The notes: generated by a model from the letters alone, not told the origin. A stretch of DNA of 64,000 nucleotides from an uncultured Flavobacterium sp. (GCF_946479975.1 NZ_CAMLIX010000001.1:27043-91042), one strand, 5' to 3'; counted from the first letter of the stretch, positions 32,838-41,544 are shown. A program made the numbers and translations.

Positions 32838-33857
32838 TTAGTTTTTAATATTTTGAATACTGTTAAAGATTTCTTTAAATAAAGTCATTTTTCTTATGTA
32901 GTAAAGAAAAACGATGCTTTTTACCATATAGTATTGCTGAATCTGAAATTCTTTTCGTTTACCGAGATATTTTAAAGATAAGCAATAAAATGAAAAATGC
33001 GCCTTTAAAATGGCAAAAGTATGGCCGAATTTTCCTTGTGTAAGAAAACGGATACCAGCAATTCCGTCTAAAATCATACGGAAGAAAATTACCCAAAATA
33101 GTCCTCTTTTTGGTAGATTTTTGACAAGCATTAACAATGAATTTCTAAAATTCAAGTATGTTTTTTTGGGATTACCTTGTTGCAATGTAGCTCCTCCAAC
33201 ATGATAAACTACAGACTGATAATTGTACTTAATAATATGGCCTTCGTTTGAAGCACGCCAGCATAAATCAATTTCTTCTTGATGTGCAAAGAAGCTTTCG
33301 TCAAAACCTCCAAGCTCGTGAAAAACATTTTTTCTAATGAAGAAACAAGCTCCAGAAGCCCAGAATAATTCGCAATTATTATCGTATTGTCCGTTGTCTT
33401 TTTCTAATGTTTCGAATATTCTTCCTCTGCAAAATGGGAATCCGTATTTATCAATAAAACCTCCGGCTGCGCCCGCATATTCAAAATAGGCTTTGTTTTT
33501 AAAATCGAGAATTTTAGGCTGAATAATTGCGGTTTGTCTTTCATTTTCAAAAGTTTCAATTATTGGTTTTAGCCAATTCTCGGTCACTTCAATATCAGAA
33601 TTTACTAATGCGTAAATTTCTGCATCTATATGTTTCAGAGCATCATTATAGCCTTTTGCAAAGCCATGATTGCCTGAGTTTTTTACAATTTTGACTGTAG
33701 GGAAATTTTGTAGAATAAACTCAACAGAATTATCTGTAGAATCGTTATCTGCAACATAAATCGTCGCGCCTTCTGAAAACTGAATAACAGAAGGTAAAAA
33801 TTGCTCAAGCAATTTCACTCCGTTCCAATTTAAAATTACAACTGCTATCTTATCCAA
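32838..33857 (-). CDS. Glycosyltransferase family 2
   Basis: A 339-aa GT-A fold transferase. It begins DKIAVVILNWNGVKLLEQFL, with the nucleotide-sugar pocket VADNDSTDNSVEF, the metal-binding region LVNSDIEVTENWL (NSD in place of DxD), and the GASGxxxF-type acceptor motif SGACFFIRKNVFHELGGFDE. A cytosolic C-terminal part with short hydrophobic stretches (LFWVIFFRMILDGIAGI) suggests membrane association. It resembles rhamnosyl-type GT2 enzymes, but the acceptor is unknown. No other polysaccharide genes are nearby. It may share a transcript with the upstream HsdR-like gene (19-bp gap). Confidence 0.9.
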   Translation of the reverse strand: MDKIAVVILNWNGVKLLEQFLPSVIQFSEGATIYVADNDSTDNSVEFILQNFPTVKIVKNSGNHGFAKGYNDALKHIDAEIYALVNSDIEVTENWLKPIIETFENERQTAIIQPKILDFKNKAYFEYAGAAGGFIDKYGFPFCRGRIFETLEKDNGQYDNNCELFWASGACFFIRKNVFHELGGFDESFFAHQEEIDLCWRASNEGHIIKYNYQSVVYHVGGATLQQGNPKKTYLNFRNSLLMLVKNLPKRGLFWVIFFRMILDGIAGIRFLTQGKFGHTFAILKAHFSFYCLSLKYLGKRKEFQIQQYYMVKSIVFLYYIRKMTLFKEIFNSIQNIKN

Positions 33858-33876
33858 AAGTATTTATTATTTGTTT

Positions 33877-34329
33877 TTAGTGGTTTTCTTTATAATCAGG
33901 CAGGTTTCTCAAAAACTCATATTTTTCGTTTTCAAAATCCATTTGACAATAAAAATGGTTTAGTCCGTTTGTGACATTCAAAAACCGTGCCTGCATTGTC
34001 ATATTATAACGTGCGATTTGGTCAAAAGTTGCCTGCGAGATTCTAACTTCTGGTGCTTTACATTCTACCAATATATGTATAGTACCGTCTGAATTAAATA
34101 CAACTACATCGTACCGTTTTCGTAATCCGTTGACAGTTAAAACTTTTTCAACGTTTATTAATGATTTCGGATACTTTTTTTCATGCATTAAATAATGGAC
34201 AACGTGCTGGCGAACCCATTCTTCTGGTGTGAGAATTATAAATTTTTTCCTGATTTCATCAAAAATAGACACTTTATTTTCGCTATTTTTGAATCGGAAA
34301 GTGTAAGCAGGGAAATTAAGTTTAAGCAT
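33877..34329 (-). CDS. Stand-alone HsdR N-terminal-like nuclease-fold protein
   Basis: A 150-aa protein. I chose the ATG at 34329 (MLKLNFPAYTFRFKNSEN); the frame extends 11 codons upstream without family support. It has the pattern of the type I restriction enzyme R-protein N-terminal domain: LTPEEWVRQHVVHYLMHEKKYP, then the PD-(D/E)xK-like core KRYDVVVFNSDGTIHILVECKAPEV, where Asp, Glu and Lys would form the active site. No helicase, methylase or specificity gene is nearby. I know it as a conserved free-standing gene beside holA in Bacteroidota. Function unknown; a nucleic-acid cleaving or binding role is inference. Confidence 0.85.
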   Translation of the reverse strand: MLKLNFPAYTFRFKNSENKVSIFDEIRKKFIILTPEEWVRQHVVHYLMHEKKYPKSLINVEKVLTVNGLRKRYDVVVFNSDGTIHILVECKAPEVRISQATFDQIARYNMTMQARFLNVTNGLNHFYCQMDFENEKYEFLRNLPDYKENH

Positions 34330-34363
34330 AAAGCAAAAATATAAAATAGTTTTAGGATTCAAG

Positions 34364-34392
34364 ACAACTTGAAACTTTAAACTTGAAACAAA
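34364..34392. repeat. Spacer repeat, ACTTGAAAC type, before holA
   Basis: AAGACAACTTGAAACTTTAA is followed by ACTTGAAACAAA. A near copy (TGAAACTTCAAACCTGAAAC) lies at 3727-3750 beside pheT. It lies between divergent genes where a promoter would be expected. Confidence 0.4.
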
Positions 34393-34399
34393 ATATTTA

Positions 34400-35404
34400 A
34401 TGGACGAAGTAATTAAAATTGTTAATGATATAAAAGCTGGAAATATAAAACCGATTTATTTTTTAATGGGCGAAGAACCTTATTATATAGATAAATTATC
34501 AGAATATATTGAAGAGAATATTTTAGCCGAAGAAGAAAAAGGTTTTAATCAGACCGTTTTATATGGAAGAGATGTTTCTGTAGATGAGATTGTTTCAACA
34601 GCTAAACGTTATCCGATGATGGCTGATCGCCAAGTTGTTATAGTTAAGGAAGCACAAGATTTGTCAAGAACAATTGATAAAATTGAATCTTATGTCAATA
34701 ATCCGATGGAAACTACAGTTTTAGTTTTTTGTTACAAATACAAAACGCTTGATAAACGTAAAAAAGTAACCAAATTATTGGCTCAAAACGGTGTCGTTTA
34801 CGAGAGTAAAAAGTTGTACGAAAATCAAGTTGGAGATTGGATAAAACGTGTTTTGGCAGGAAAAAAATATACTATTGATCCAAAAGCAAATGCGATGCTT
34901 GTTGAGTTTTTAGGAACAGATTTAAGTAAAATCAATAATGAACTTGAAAAACTTCAAATTATACTGCCTAAAGGAACAATGATTACGCCGCAACATATTG
35001 AGGAAAATATTGGATTTAGTAAAGACTACAATGTTTTTGAACTTCGAAAAGCAATTGGAGAACGCAATCAGTTAAAAGCGTATAAAATTGCAGAAAATTT
35101 TGCCCACAATCCGAAGGAATATCCACTAGTGATGACAACTGGTTTAGTGTTTGGATTCTTCGTCCAGCTCTTAAAATACCACGGATTAAAAGATAAAAAC
35201 CCAAAAAATGTTGCTTCGGCTCTGGGAGTAAATCCGTACTTCTTGAAAGAATATGATTTGGCAGTAAAAAATTATCCAATGAGAAAGGTCAGCCAGATTG
35301 TTGGAGCTTTGAGAGATATTGATGTAAAGAGTAAAGGGGTGGGAGCCAATGCTTTGCCACAATCTGATTTACTAAAAGAAATGCTGTATAAAATATTTAA
35401 TTAA
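34400..35404 (+). CDS. holA: DNA polymerase III subunit delta
   Basis: A 334-aa clamp-loader subunit of typical length. The family start VIKIVNDIKAGNIKPIYFLM is followed by GEEPYYIDKLSEYI, RYPMMADRQVVIVKEAQ, the degenerate AAA+ domain, and the helical C-terminal collar with LGVNPYFLKEYDLAVKNYP. It opens the sliding clamp together with the delta-prime and tau subunits. It is divergent from the HsdR-like gene, with about 70 bp between them carrying a spacer repeat. Identification is secure. Confidence 0.94.
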   Translation: MDEVIKIVNDIKAGNIKPIYFLMGEEPYYIDKLSEYIEENILAEEEKGFNQTVLYGRDVSVDEIVSTAKRYPMMADRQVVIVKEAQDLSRTIDKIESYVNNPMETTVLVFCYKYKTLDKRKKVTKLLAQNGVVYESKKLYENQVGDWIKRVLAGKKYTIDPKANAMLVEFLGTDLSKINNELEKLQIILPKGTMITPQHIEENIGFSKDYNVFELRKAIGERNQLKAYKIAENFAHNPKEYPLVMTTGLVFGFFVQLLKYHGLKDKNPKNVASALGVNPYFLKEYDLAVKNYPMRKVSQIVGALRDIDVKSKGVGANALPQSDLLKEMLYKIFN

Positions 35405-35467
35405 GCCAGTAAAATTCACGATATTTGCCTTTCTAAAAATTTTACTACTTAAAATAATTTCACAATT

Positions 35468-35650
35468 ATGGGAATGAATAAAAATACCGTCCTAGGATGG
35501 GCTACTTTTATAATGGTACTTATGGGATTGTTGCTTATCGCTTTAGGAATCTTTAGATACAGTGATGTTTCTGGATGGGGGTTTGCCGCTGTTGGTGTTG
35601 GTTTTTTTGCTAACGCCTGGGTTTTCAATGCATTGAAAGGGAGAGTTTAA
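35468..35650 (+). CDS. CAL67264-type small membrane protein, 60 aa
   Basis: A 60-aa protein with two hydrophobic helices (about residues 9-29, TFIMVLMGLLLIALGIF, and 35-54, WGFAAVGVGFFANAWVF) separated by a short RYSDVSG turn. I recognise it as the conserved Flavobacteriia family named CAL67264; it has no known function. It lies between holA and ettA with short gaps in the same direction, and may share their transcript. The size and conservation suggest a small membrane subunit or regulator, but this is inference. Confidence 0.8.
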   Translation: MGMNKNTVLGWATFIMVLMGLLLIALGIFRYSDVSGWGFAAVGVGFFANAWVFNALKGRV

Positions 35651-35686
35651 TTGAGAATTTAATATAATAATTATAAAAAATAAAAA

Positions 35687-37378
35687 ATGTCAGACGATAA
35701 GAAAGTAATTTTCTCAATGCAGAAATTGAGTAAAACCTATCAAGGAGCAGACAAACCAGTACTTAAAAATATTTATTTGAGTTTCTTTTACGGAGCAAAA
35801 ATTGGTATTTTAGGTCTTAATGGTTCTGGAAAATCTTCTCTTTTAAAAATTATTGCAGGAGTTGATAAAAATTATCAAGGAGATGTAGTTTTCCAGCCAG
35901 GTTATACAGTTGGTTACTTAGAGCAAGAGCCAATTCTTGATGATTCTAAAACGGTTATCGAAATTGTTCGTGAAGGAGCAGCTGAAACGATGGCAGTTTT
36001 AGAAGAGTACAATAAAATTAACGATTTATTTGGTCTAGAAGAAAACTATTCAGATCCAGATAAAATGGATAAATTGATGGATCGCCAAGCGGCTTTACAA
36101 GACAAAATTGATGCTCTTGGTGCTTGGGAAATCGATACAAAATTAGAAATTGCAATGGATGCGTTGCGTACTCCAGAAGGAGATACGCCAATTAAAAACC
36201 TTTCAGGAGGAGAGCGTCGTCGTGTAGCTTTATGTCGTTTGTTATTACAACAACCAGATGTATTATTACTAGATGAACCTACCAACCACCTTGATGCTGA
36301 GTCAGTTCTATGGTTAGAGCAACACTTAGCACAATATGCTGGAACTGTAATTGCAGTAACGCACGACCGTTACTTCTTGGATAATGTTGCAGGATGGATT
36401 TTAGAGTTGGATAGAGGAGAAGGTATTCCGTGGAAAGGAAATTATTCTTCTTGGTTAGATCAAAAATCAAACCGTATGGCGCAGGAAGAAAAAGTGGCTT
36501 CTAAAAGAAGAAAAACTTTAGAACGTGAGTTGGACTGGGTTCGTCAAGGTGCAAAAGGTCGTCAGACTAAACAAAAAGCGCGTTTACAGAATTACGACAA
36601 ATTACTGAATGAAGATCAAAAACAACTAGATGAAAATCTAGAAATTTATATCCCGAACGGTCCGCGTTTAGGAACAAATGTTATTGAAGCAAAAAATGTA
36701 GCAAAAGCTTTTGGAGAAAAATTATTATATGATAATTTGAACTTTACTTTGCCACAAGCCGGAATTGTTGGAATTATTGGACCAAACGGTGCTGGTAAAT
36801 CAACTATTTTCAAAATGATTATGGGAGAACAAGCTACAGACAGTGGTGAATTTTCTGTTGGAGAAACTGTAAAGATTGCTTACGTAGATCAGTCACACTC
36901 AAATATTGATCCGAATAAATCGATTTGGGAAAACTTTGCAGACGGTCAGGAATTGATTATGATGGGAGGAAAGCAAGTAAACTCAAGAGCTTATTTATCT
37001 CGTTTCAACTTTGGTGGCGGTGAGCAAAACAAAAAAGTATCAATGCTTTCTGGTGGAGAACGTAACCGTTTGCACTTGGCAATGACTTTGAAAGAAGAAG
37101 GAAATGTACTTTTACTAGATGAGCCTACGAATGATCTTGACGTAAATACACTTCGTGCACTTGAAGAAGGTCTGGAGAATTTCGCTGGTTGTGCTGTAAT
37201 TATTTCTCACGACAGATGGTTCTTAGATAGAATTTGTACGCACATTCTAGCTTTCGAAGGAGATTCTGAAGTTTATTTCTTCGAAGGAAGTTTCTCTGAT
37301 TACGAAGAAAATAAAAAGAAACGTCTTGGTGGTGATTTAACTCCGAAACGTTTGAAATACAGAAAATTAATCAGATAA
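35687..37378 (+). CDS. ettA: Energy-dependent translational throttle protein EttA (ABC-F)
   Basis: A 563-aa ABC-F protein with two ATPase domains and no membrane part. Domain 1 has Walker A GLNGSGKS (residues 43-50) and signature LSGGERRRVALCRLL. The linker is charged (about residues 245-320). Domain 2 has Walker A GPNGAGKS (365-372) and signature LSGGERNRLHLA. Both Walker B motifs read LLLDEPTN. The arm insert in domain 1 and overall length match EttA, which binds the ribosomal E site and gates elongation by energy state. A strong terminator follows. Confidence 0.95.
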   Translation: MSDDKKVIFSMQKLSKTYQGADKPVLKNIYLSFFYGAKIGILGLNGSGKSSLLKIIAGVDKNYQGDVVFQPGYTVGYLEQEPILDDSKTVIEIVREGAAETMAVLEEYNKINDLFGLEENYSDPDKMDKLMDRQAALQDKIDALGAWEIDTKLEIAMDALRTPEGDTPIKNLSGGERRRVALCRLLLQQPDVLLLDEPTNHLDAESVLWLEQHLAQYAGTVIAVTHDRYFLDNVAGWILELDRGEGIPWKGNYSSWLDQKSNRMAQEEKVASKRRKTLERELDWVRQGAKGRQTKQKARLQNYDKLLNEDQKQLDENLEIYIPNGPRLGTNVIEAKNVAKAFGEKLLYDNLNFTLPQAGIVGIIGPNGAGKSTIFKMIMGEQATDSGEFSVGETVKIAYVDQSHSNIDPNKSIWENFADGQELIMMGGKQVNSRAYLSRFNFGGGEQNKKVSMLSGGERNRLHLAMTLKEEGNVLLLDEPTNDLDVNTLRALEEGLENFAGCAVIISHDRWFLDRICTHILAFEGDSEVYFFEGSFSDYEENKKKRLGGDLTPKRLKYRKLIR

Positions 37379-37399
37379 TGATCTGAAAATTTCAATAAA

Positions 37400-37441
37400 A
37401 AAATCCCAAATTCCAATTTTAAATGTGAATTTGGGATTTTT
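37400..37441 (+). terminator. Intrinsic terminator after ettA
   Basis: AAAATCCCAAATTC (37400-37413) pairs perfectly with GAATTTGGGATTTT (37427-37440), with another T following. The stem is 14 bp with a 13-nt loop. Confidence 0.85.
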
Positions 37442-37461
37442 GCTTTATGTGTTTTTACGTC

Positions 37462-37568
37462 CAGTTTGTCATTTCGACGAAGGAGAAATCTCCGTAAGTA
37501 GCTCCGTTCCAATTGGCTAATCTTTGTAGAGTTTCTTGCGAAGATTCCTCGTTGCTCGGAAAGACAAA
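37462..37568. repeat. Dispersed spacer repeat, GTCATTTCGACGAAGGAG type
   Basis: The unit opens GTCATTTCGACGAAGGAGAA and closes near CTCGGAAAGACAAAATTGCG. Its end motif (TCGAAATGACAG in reverse) recurs at 41527-41539 next to another hairpin. It is followed by the TTGGAATTTGGAATTT words shared with the recG spacer. I recall this family as frequent in Flavobacterium spacers. The short frames across it are not convincing genes. Confidence 0.5.
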
Positions 37569-37616
37569 ATTGCGAGAAATTGGAATTTGGAATTTAAATT
37601 TAGTATTTGGAATTTA

Positions 37617-38030
37617 TCAAAGAAACTTAGCTTTCAACTCCGCCGTCGGAATCATACAACTTTCCTTCTTACCATACCAATTGTATCTGTTTTTTGCAAC
37701 ATAATCATAAATCCTGTCACTTATGAAAATGGGAACAATTCTAAAAATTGGAGTAAGTTTCCATAATCCTCCAAAATTTTTAGCTATTTCAATAACAGCA
37801 GAAGATTTGTAAAAATATGCCGTTCCTGGATTATACAAAATAATACTATCCATTTTAGAAAAGCTGATTCCTAAATGTTTACAAATTGAAATTCCTAATT
37901 CAGATTGTAATGCTACAAATCTAAAGATGTCTTTTTTGTCGTGTTTTATAATATATTGAACCGCAGAACTGCAGAGATTACAAACTCCGTCAAATAATAT
38001 TATTTTTTTATTTTTTGGAAAATTTTCCAT
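37617..38030 (-). CDS. DUF393 (DCC family) thiol-disulfide oxidoreductase-like protein
   Basis: A 137-aa protein. It opens with KKIILFDGVCNLCSSAVQYI: the family motif DGxCxxC, here Asp14, Cys17 and Cys20. It continues with RFVALQSELG, the SIILYNPG strand and a C-terminal YDYVAKNRYNWYGK segment typical of DCC proteins. The CxxC pair suggests redox chemistry, but the physiological role is unknown. It has no signal peptide. Its transcript runs convergent to ettA, and a 29-bp palindrome lies upstream of its start. Confidence 0.88.
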   Translation of the reverse strand: MENFPKNKKIILFDGVCNLCSSAVQYIIKHDKKDIFRFVALQSELGISICKHLGISFSKMDSIILYNPGTAYFYKSSAVIEIAKNFGGLWKLTPIFRIVPIFISDRIYDYVAKNRYNWYGKKESCMIPTAELKAKFL

Positions 38031-38050
38031 TTAGTAGTAATTATTTGACC

Positions 38051-38079
38051 TTTGTCAAAGTTTAAAACTTTGACAAAGT
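38051..38079. repeat. 29-bp near-perfect palindrome
   Basis: CTTTGTCAAAGTTT and AAACTTTGACAAAG flank a single A. The 267-bp spacer 38031-38297 also ends with ACTGAAAATTGCGACTGCG words of the CAGT spacer family. The palindrome could be a protein site or a hairpin; there is no U tract. Confidence 0.6.
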
Positions 38080-38297
38080 TACCAATTAAGTGAAAATCAA
38101 TTTTAATTATAGATTTTTATTTTTAATAAATTTATCAAATCAAAAACCTCTTCCATAAATTAATTTTAAGCAATTTTAAAAAATAAGCGACCTTCTTTTA
38201 TTTAAAAATAAAATTCACTTCTTAAATCGCTTTATTTTAACTTTTCGGTTTTTGACGCCTTTTAAAAGACTGAAAATTGCGACTGCGACTGAAAACT

Positions 38298-40463
38298 TTA
38301 TTTCTTAACAGCTTCAACCAATTCTAATTCGTCTAAACTTACTTTCGAAGTAAAAATTCCGTAATTAACAGTTGCTTTATTTTTTTCGATGGAATCAATA
38401 CTTCCAACAGATCTTCCGTCTTGCATTCTTACTCGATCACCAACCTTTAAAATTGGTTTTGGTTTTTCTATAACGGGTTTTAGTTTCTTCTCTTTTTTCT
38501 CTTTTCGAATTTCTTCAACTTTTACCTCGACTTCAGCAATAATTTCTTTTTGTTTTTCAACTTTTGCTTTTACTTCTTTCGGAGTGGCTTTTTTACGTTT
38601 TGAATTTTCTATTTCTACAATTTTCAAAAATTCACCAATAAGATCTTTTTTGTTTTTGTTGTTGAAATATTTCTCTGCGATGTCATCAATTTTTTGGCCG
38701 ATGTAAATTATCTTTTGATTACTATCGTACAATTCCTGATAGCTTTCTAATTTTTGCTGGATTTTAGTATTGATGTTTTCCATCTTTTTACTTTCCTCGC
38801 GCGCACGGGTTTCTTCTTCTTTTAAATTCAGAGAAGTTTTTTCCAATTTAGATCTCTCTTTTTGAAGCGTTGCAATGGTTTTGTCAAAACGAACTTTTCC
38901 AACTTCGATTTTCTTTTTCGCACGATTAATCAATCCAAACGGAATTCCATTTTTTTGTGCGACTTCAAAAGTAAACGAACTTCCTGCCTGACCCAAAGCT
39001 AATTTGTACATTGGTTCAAGAGATTTTTCGTCGAACATCATATTTGCATTTGTCGCATATGGTAATTCGTTGGCAAGAATTTTTAAATTGGAATAATGCG
39101 TTGTAATAATTCCGAAAGCTTCACGATGGTAAAATTCTTCTAAGAAAATTTCAGCTAAAGCTCCTCCTAATTCAGGATCAGAACCTGTACCAAATTCATC
39201 AATCAAAAACATGGTTTTGCTATTACATTTCTTCAAAAAGTAATTCATGTTTTTTAAACGGTAACTATAAGTGCTTAAGTGGTTTTCAATAGATTGATTA
39301 TCACCAATATCGGTTAAGATTCTATCAAACAAGAAAGTTTCACTTCTTTCGTGAACCGGAATCAAAATTCCAGATTGCAGCATTAACTGCAAAAGTCCAA
39401 CTGTTTTCAGTGAAATTGTTTTTCCTCCAGCATTTGGACCAGAAATTACAATAATTCTATTTTCTTGTTTTAGTTCAATAGTCTGCGGATGCGTAATTTC
39501 CTTTTTTTGTTTATTGTTCAAATACAAAATAGGATGATAGGCTTCTCTAAAAAACAATCTTCTTTCGTCTGTGATTGCTGGCAAGATTCCGTTAATACGA
39601 TTGGCATATTTTGCTTTCCCAGCAACAACATCAATATCGCTCAAAAAGTCTTGATATTCAATCAACAAAGGGAGAAACGGACGAATTACATTGGATAGAT
39701 TTTTTAAAATTCTGTTAATTTCTTCTTTCTCTTCGTATTCTAAATTGGCTAATTCACGAGAATATTTTAAAGTTGCTTCTGGTTCAATATAAGCAATGCT
39801 TCCAGTTTTGGAACTTCCTAAAATTGAGCCTTTTACCTTACGGCGATACATGGCTAAAACTGCTAAAACTCTACGGTTTTGCACAAAACTTTCCTTAATA
39901 TCGTCCAAATACCCTAAACCATGATATTGTGTTAAAGCTGATCCAAAACTCTGATTTACTTTTCCGCGAACCAAATTCATATTTTGTCGAATTCCAGAAA
40001 GTGCAGGAGAAGCATTGTCTTTGATCTCTCCATATTTATCTACAATCGCATCAATCGAAGTAATTATATCTTTGGTTAATTCTACACGCGAAGCTCTCGC
40101 ATTTATGTTCGGATAATAATCGTCGAATTTTTTTAAGAAACTCAACAAAACATTTGTTGTAGCAGAAAGATTGGCAATTTTTCTAAAACTTCCTACCTCA
40201 AGAAAGCTATCTTCGATTGCTAAAAATTTGATTTCGTGCGTGATCGCGTCAAATCCGTGATTCGGAATGGCGTTGTTATTTTGAAAAGAAGATAAATATT
40301 CTGATGTCTGCATCAGCGATTGCATTAATTCTTCTTTATCTCTGAATGGTTTTATTTGTAAAGCTTTTTCTTTTCCAATGTCGGTGTTGCAGCCATCTGA
40401 AATGGTTTCTAGAACTGTTGGAAATTGTAAGTCTTGTAATGTTTTTTCTGTAATACTGATCAT
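38298..40463 (-). CDS. MutS2-type ATPase lacking the Smr domain
   Basis: A 721-aa MutS-family ATPase. The N-terminal start TLQDLQFPTVLETISDGCNT and the core/clamp helices match MutS2. Walker A is GPNAGGKT (residues 342-349), followed by the LIDEFGTGSDPELGGALAE motif, a long charged coiled coil (about 500-660, very rich in Lys and Glu), and a KOW-like end VGDRVRMQDGRSVGSIDSIE. MutS2 normally ends in an Smr nuclease domain. Here the protein stops right after the KOW-like part, with no sign of Smr. MutS2 acts on recombination intermediates or collided ribosomes. Without Smr only the ATPase and clamp functions would remain. Confidence 0.92.
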   Translation of the reverse strand: MISITEKTLQDLQFPTVLETISDGCNTDIGKEKALQIKPFRDKEELMQSLMQTSEYLSSFQNNNAIPNHGFDAITHEIKFLAIEDSFLEVGSFRKIANLSATTNVLLSFLKKFDDYYPNINARASRVELTKDIITSIDAIVDKYGEIKDNASPALSGIRQNMNLVRGKVNQSFGSALTQYHGLGYLDDIKESFVQNRRVLAVLAMYRRKVKGSILGSSKTGSIAYIEPEATLKYSRELANLEYEEKEEINRILKNLSNVIRPFLPLLIEYQDFLSDIDVVAGKAKYANRINGILPAITDERRLFFREAYHPILYLNNKQKKEITHPQTIELKQENRIIVISGPNAGGKTISLKTVGLLQLMLQSGILIPVHERSETFLFDRILTDIGDNQSIENHLSTYSYRLKNMNYFLKKCNSKTMFLIDEFGTGSDPELGGALAEIFLEEFYHREAFGIITTHYSNLKILANELPYATNANMMFDEKSLEPMYKLALGQAGSSFTFEVAQKNGIPFGLINRAKKKIEVGKVRFDKTIATLQKERSKLEKTSLNLKEEETRAREESKKMENINTKIQQKLESYQELYDSNQKIIYIGQKIDDIAEKYFNNKNKKDLIGEFLKIVEIENSKRKKATPKEVKAKVEKQKEIIAEVEVKVEEIRKEKKEKKLKPVIEKPKPILKVGDRVRMQDGRSVGSIDSIEKNKATVNYGIFTSKVSLDELELVEAVKK

Positions 40464-40707
40464 TTAATTTCTTTATGAAAGTAAAGGCAAAAGTACGAAA
40501 ACATTCATCAATAGTGAATTGTTAATTTATTAATTATGAGTGATAAGTTATGAATTATAAATTAGGAGTCATGAGTTTTTTCATTTGTCTTCGTTTTTAC
40601 TTAACCTTTCGACTTTTAACTTTTAACTTTTGACTGTGAATTTTGACTTTCAACTTTGGACTTTTTGATTTTAAGTATTTATTTCTGAAATTAGCATAAA
40701 AAAAATT

Positions 40708-41373
40708 ATGGACGTAAAAATGCATTCTTCTTGGAAACCAGTTTTGAATGAAGAATTCGAAAAATCCTATTTCAACGAATTAATTGAATTTGTAAAATCG
40801 GAATATACATCAAAAGTTTGTTATCCAAAAGGAAATCAGATTTTTTCAGCTTTTGATCATTGTCATTTTGATGAAGTAAAAGTGGTAATTATTGGTCAAG
40901 ATCCTTATCACGGTCCAAATCAAGCAAACGGATTGTGTTTTTCTGTAAATGATGGAATTCCTTTTCCGCCTTCTTTGTATAATATTTTCAAAGAAATCGA
41001 AACCGATTTAGGAAAACCGCTTCCAAAAACAGGAAATTTAGAGCGATGGGCAGATCAAGGCGTTTTTCTTTTAAATGCAACTTTAACGGTTAGACAATCT
41101 GAAGCTGGAAGTCACCAAGGAAAAGGTTGGGAAAAATTCACAGATGCTGTAATTAAGAAAATTTCTGAAGAAAAAGAAAATGTTGTCTTTTTACTTTGGG
41201 GAGGTTTTGCGCAAAAGAAAGCTGCTTTGATTGACGCTTCAAAACATCATATTTTAAAATCAGGACATCCTTCACCTTTGAGTGCTAACCGTGGATTTTG
41301 GTTTGGAAATAAACATTTTACTCAAACGAATGATTTCTTAAAAAGAAAAGGATTGAAAGAAATTGAATGGTAA
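40708..41373 (+). CDS. ung: Uracil-DNA glycosylase
   Basis: A 221-aa family 1 UDG. The water-activating motif GQDPYHGPNQANGLCFSV contains catalytic Asp65. Further motifs are GVFLLNATLTVRQ, VVFLLWGGFAQKK, and HPSPLSANRGF with His187. It removes uracil from DNA. Length and motifs are complete. It is transcribed alone. The 244-bp spacer before it consists of low-complexity words (ACTTTTAACTTTTGACT) with no clear promoter box. Confidence 0.96.
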   Translation: MDVKMHSSWKPVLNEEFEKSYFNELIEFVKSEYTSKVCYPKGNQIFSAFDHCHFDEVKVVIIGQDPYHGPNQANGLCFSVNDGIPFPPSLYNIFKEIETDLGKPLPKTGNLERWADQGVFLLNATLTVRQSEAGSHQGKGWEKFTDAVIKKISEEKENVVFLLWGGFAQKKAALIDASKHHILKSGHPSPLSANRGFWFGNKHFTQTNDFLKRKGLKEIEW

Positions 41374-41460
41374 TTTTTAAAGTTACAAAGTTTCAGAGTT
41401 ACAAAGGGGCAAAGGGATGAACTTGGTGTTTTTTTAATTTTTTATTTTAGTTCAAAGGAA

Positions 41461-41517
41461 AAATCGCACTAGGATTTCCACAAAGTAATATTCTTTGTGG
41501 AGATTCTAGTGCGATTT
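41461..41517. repeat. 57-nt two-part hairpin repeat
   Basis: AAATCGCACTAG pairs with CTAGTGCGATTT, and inside it CCACAAAG pairs with CTTTGTGG, with a 5-nt internal loop on each side. The downstream TCGAAATGACAG links it to the repeat at 37462. It lies between convergent ung and DUF4258 genes and may hinder read-through from both sides. Confidence 0.7.
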
Positions 41518-41544
41518 CTCTTTTCAGTCGAAATGACAGAAAAA

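Noticed and set aside
37513..37766. Short plus-strand frames over the spacer after ettA
   Set aside because: They run across dispersed repeats and into the antisense of the DUF393 gene, and neither has a plausible start context.
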